Shown: in pieces, positions 12,586 through 12,948 of the stretch
Numbering within the stretch: the first letter of the stretch is position 1
Layout of the letters: every line of letters begins with the position of its first letter
Position numbers and translations under genes: made by a program
Source of the DNA: Campylobacterales bacterium
GTDB lineage: Bacteria > Campylobacterota > Campylobacteria > Campylobacterales > QNZT01
Length of the DNA stretch: 12,948 bases
Reading direction: 5' to 3'
Assembly: GCA_027056215.1 (NCBI GenBank)
Contig: JALULO010000070.1
Location: 1-12,948 of the forward strand
The notes under the pieces: generated by a model
Told to the model about the DNA's origin: nothing
Databases searched by the model: none
Seen by the model: the letters and a program-made list of their open reading frames with translations, nothing else

Positions 12586-12948
12586 CTATTGTGAAAATTT
12601 GATCCCCATATTGTAAGTCGAAAAAGGGATCACCCTTTTTGGTTCTATCATGAAGTTACACTCTCGTTTGATATTGGTCGCATCAAAGTTATAGATATCG
12701 CTAAATTCCATAATCACAATACGATAGACATTTTCATATCCCATGTCAGAAGGGGCTAAGAACGAGGGCCAGCAGCAAAAGAGTTTTTGCTTGATCTTAT
12801 CTTCTAAGATACTCTCTCCCATAGCAGTATCGAGACTTACAGTTTCCAAAACCGTTTTGACAAAACTTTTATCCTGTTCAAACGCTACTGTACCTTTTTG
12901 CTGAATAATCGCTTCTTTGGGTATCTTGCCCGTTACAGGCATCAAGGC
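12586..12948 (-). CDS. C-terminal part of an unrecognised protein, 5' end outside the window
   Basis: The frame is open to the window edge, so only the last 120 or so codons are seen. The TTG-ATG near 12945 need not be the start, and no ribosome binding site can be judged. The visible part has LFCCWPSFLAP, a central VYRIVIMEFSDIYNFD, and KRECNFMIEPKRVIPFSTYNMGIKF at the end. Cysteines in CCW and EC followed by a strand reading RVIPFSTYN resemble, from memory, the C-terminal region of some radical SAM proteins of Campylobacterota. This is a weak impression and no catalytic CxxxCxxC motif is in view. It lies upstream of hpf on the same strand, about 96 bp away, with no clear terminator between. 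Confidence 0.6.
   Translation of the reverse strand, partial: ALMPVTGKIPKEAIIQQKGTVAFEQDKSFVKTVLETVSLDTAMGESILEDKIKQKLFCCWPSFLAPSDMGYENVYRIVIMEFSDIYNFDATNIKRECNFMIEPKRVIPFSTYNMGIKFSQ

Noticed and set aside
1..12948. CRISPR array, insertion sequence, tRNA or attachment site
   Set aside because: I looked for regularly spaced direct repeats, transposase frames with terminal inverted repeats, and tRNA-like cloverleaf ends, and found none. The only long repeats are the coding repeats at 291-1349.

Overview
This window looks like a chromosomal segment from a Campylobacterota (epsilonproteobacterial) genome. The signs are an AT-rich background, a fliQ-murB gene pair joined by a one-base stop/start overlap, a futalosine-pathway menaquinone gene (mqnD), a three-gene lutABC lactate oxidation cluster, and extended -10 boxes of the form TGnTAAAAT without a clear -35. 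I cannot name a genus from sequence alone; free-living sulfur- or hydrogen-oxidising lineages such as Sulfurimonas, Sulfuricurvum or Sulfurovum would be reasonable guesses.

Layout. 1-1610: a plus-strand gene for a very acidic, Glu/Lys/Val-rich protein built from 136-residue tandem repeats that are almost identical at DNA level, behind two tandem TGTAA/TTACA dyads. 1611-3310, minus strand: an EamA-type transporter, the decayed 3' end of a Fic gene, and a small periplasmic cytochrome c behind a perfect FNR-like box placed for class II activation. 3311-4350, minus: murB and fliQ, translationally coupled. 4430-5021, minus: a CopG/RelE-type toxin-antitoxin pair with a near-consensus sigma-70 promoter and repeated TATTCAA half-sites over it. 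5022-8644: a HAD phosphatase (minus) divergent from lutA-lutB-lutC (plus). This block is visibly richer in G+C than its flanks, and a 9-bp inverted repeat brackets the shared promoter region. 8641-10455, minus: a membrane-anchored degenerate-GGDEF/intact-EAL protein whose stop overlaps the lutC stop. 10599-10976, plus: a YbgC-type thioesterase, abutting mqnD (minus). 11947-12489, minus: long-form ribosome hibernation factor hpf with a clear intrinsic terminator. 12586-12948, minus: the 3' end of an unrecognised gene running off the window.

How it fits together. Several genes serve respiration: LutABC oxidises lactate to pyruvate and feeds electrons to the chain, MqnD makes the menaquinone precursor, and the small cytochrome c under an FNR-like box is a periplasmic electron carrier probably switched by oxygen or another respiratory signal. 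The rest is housekeeping (murB, fliQ, hpf) and accessory material (repeat protein, Fic remnant, toxin-antitoxin, c-di-GMP phosphodiesterase).

I saw no RNA genes, CRISPR array or insertion sequence. I did not find a clear new defence or metabolic system. The most unusual items are the repeat protein, the regulatory architecture at cytochrome c and the toxin-antitoxin locus, and the compositional island around lutABC.
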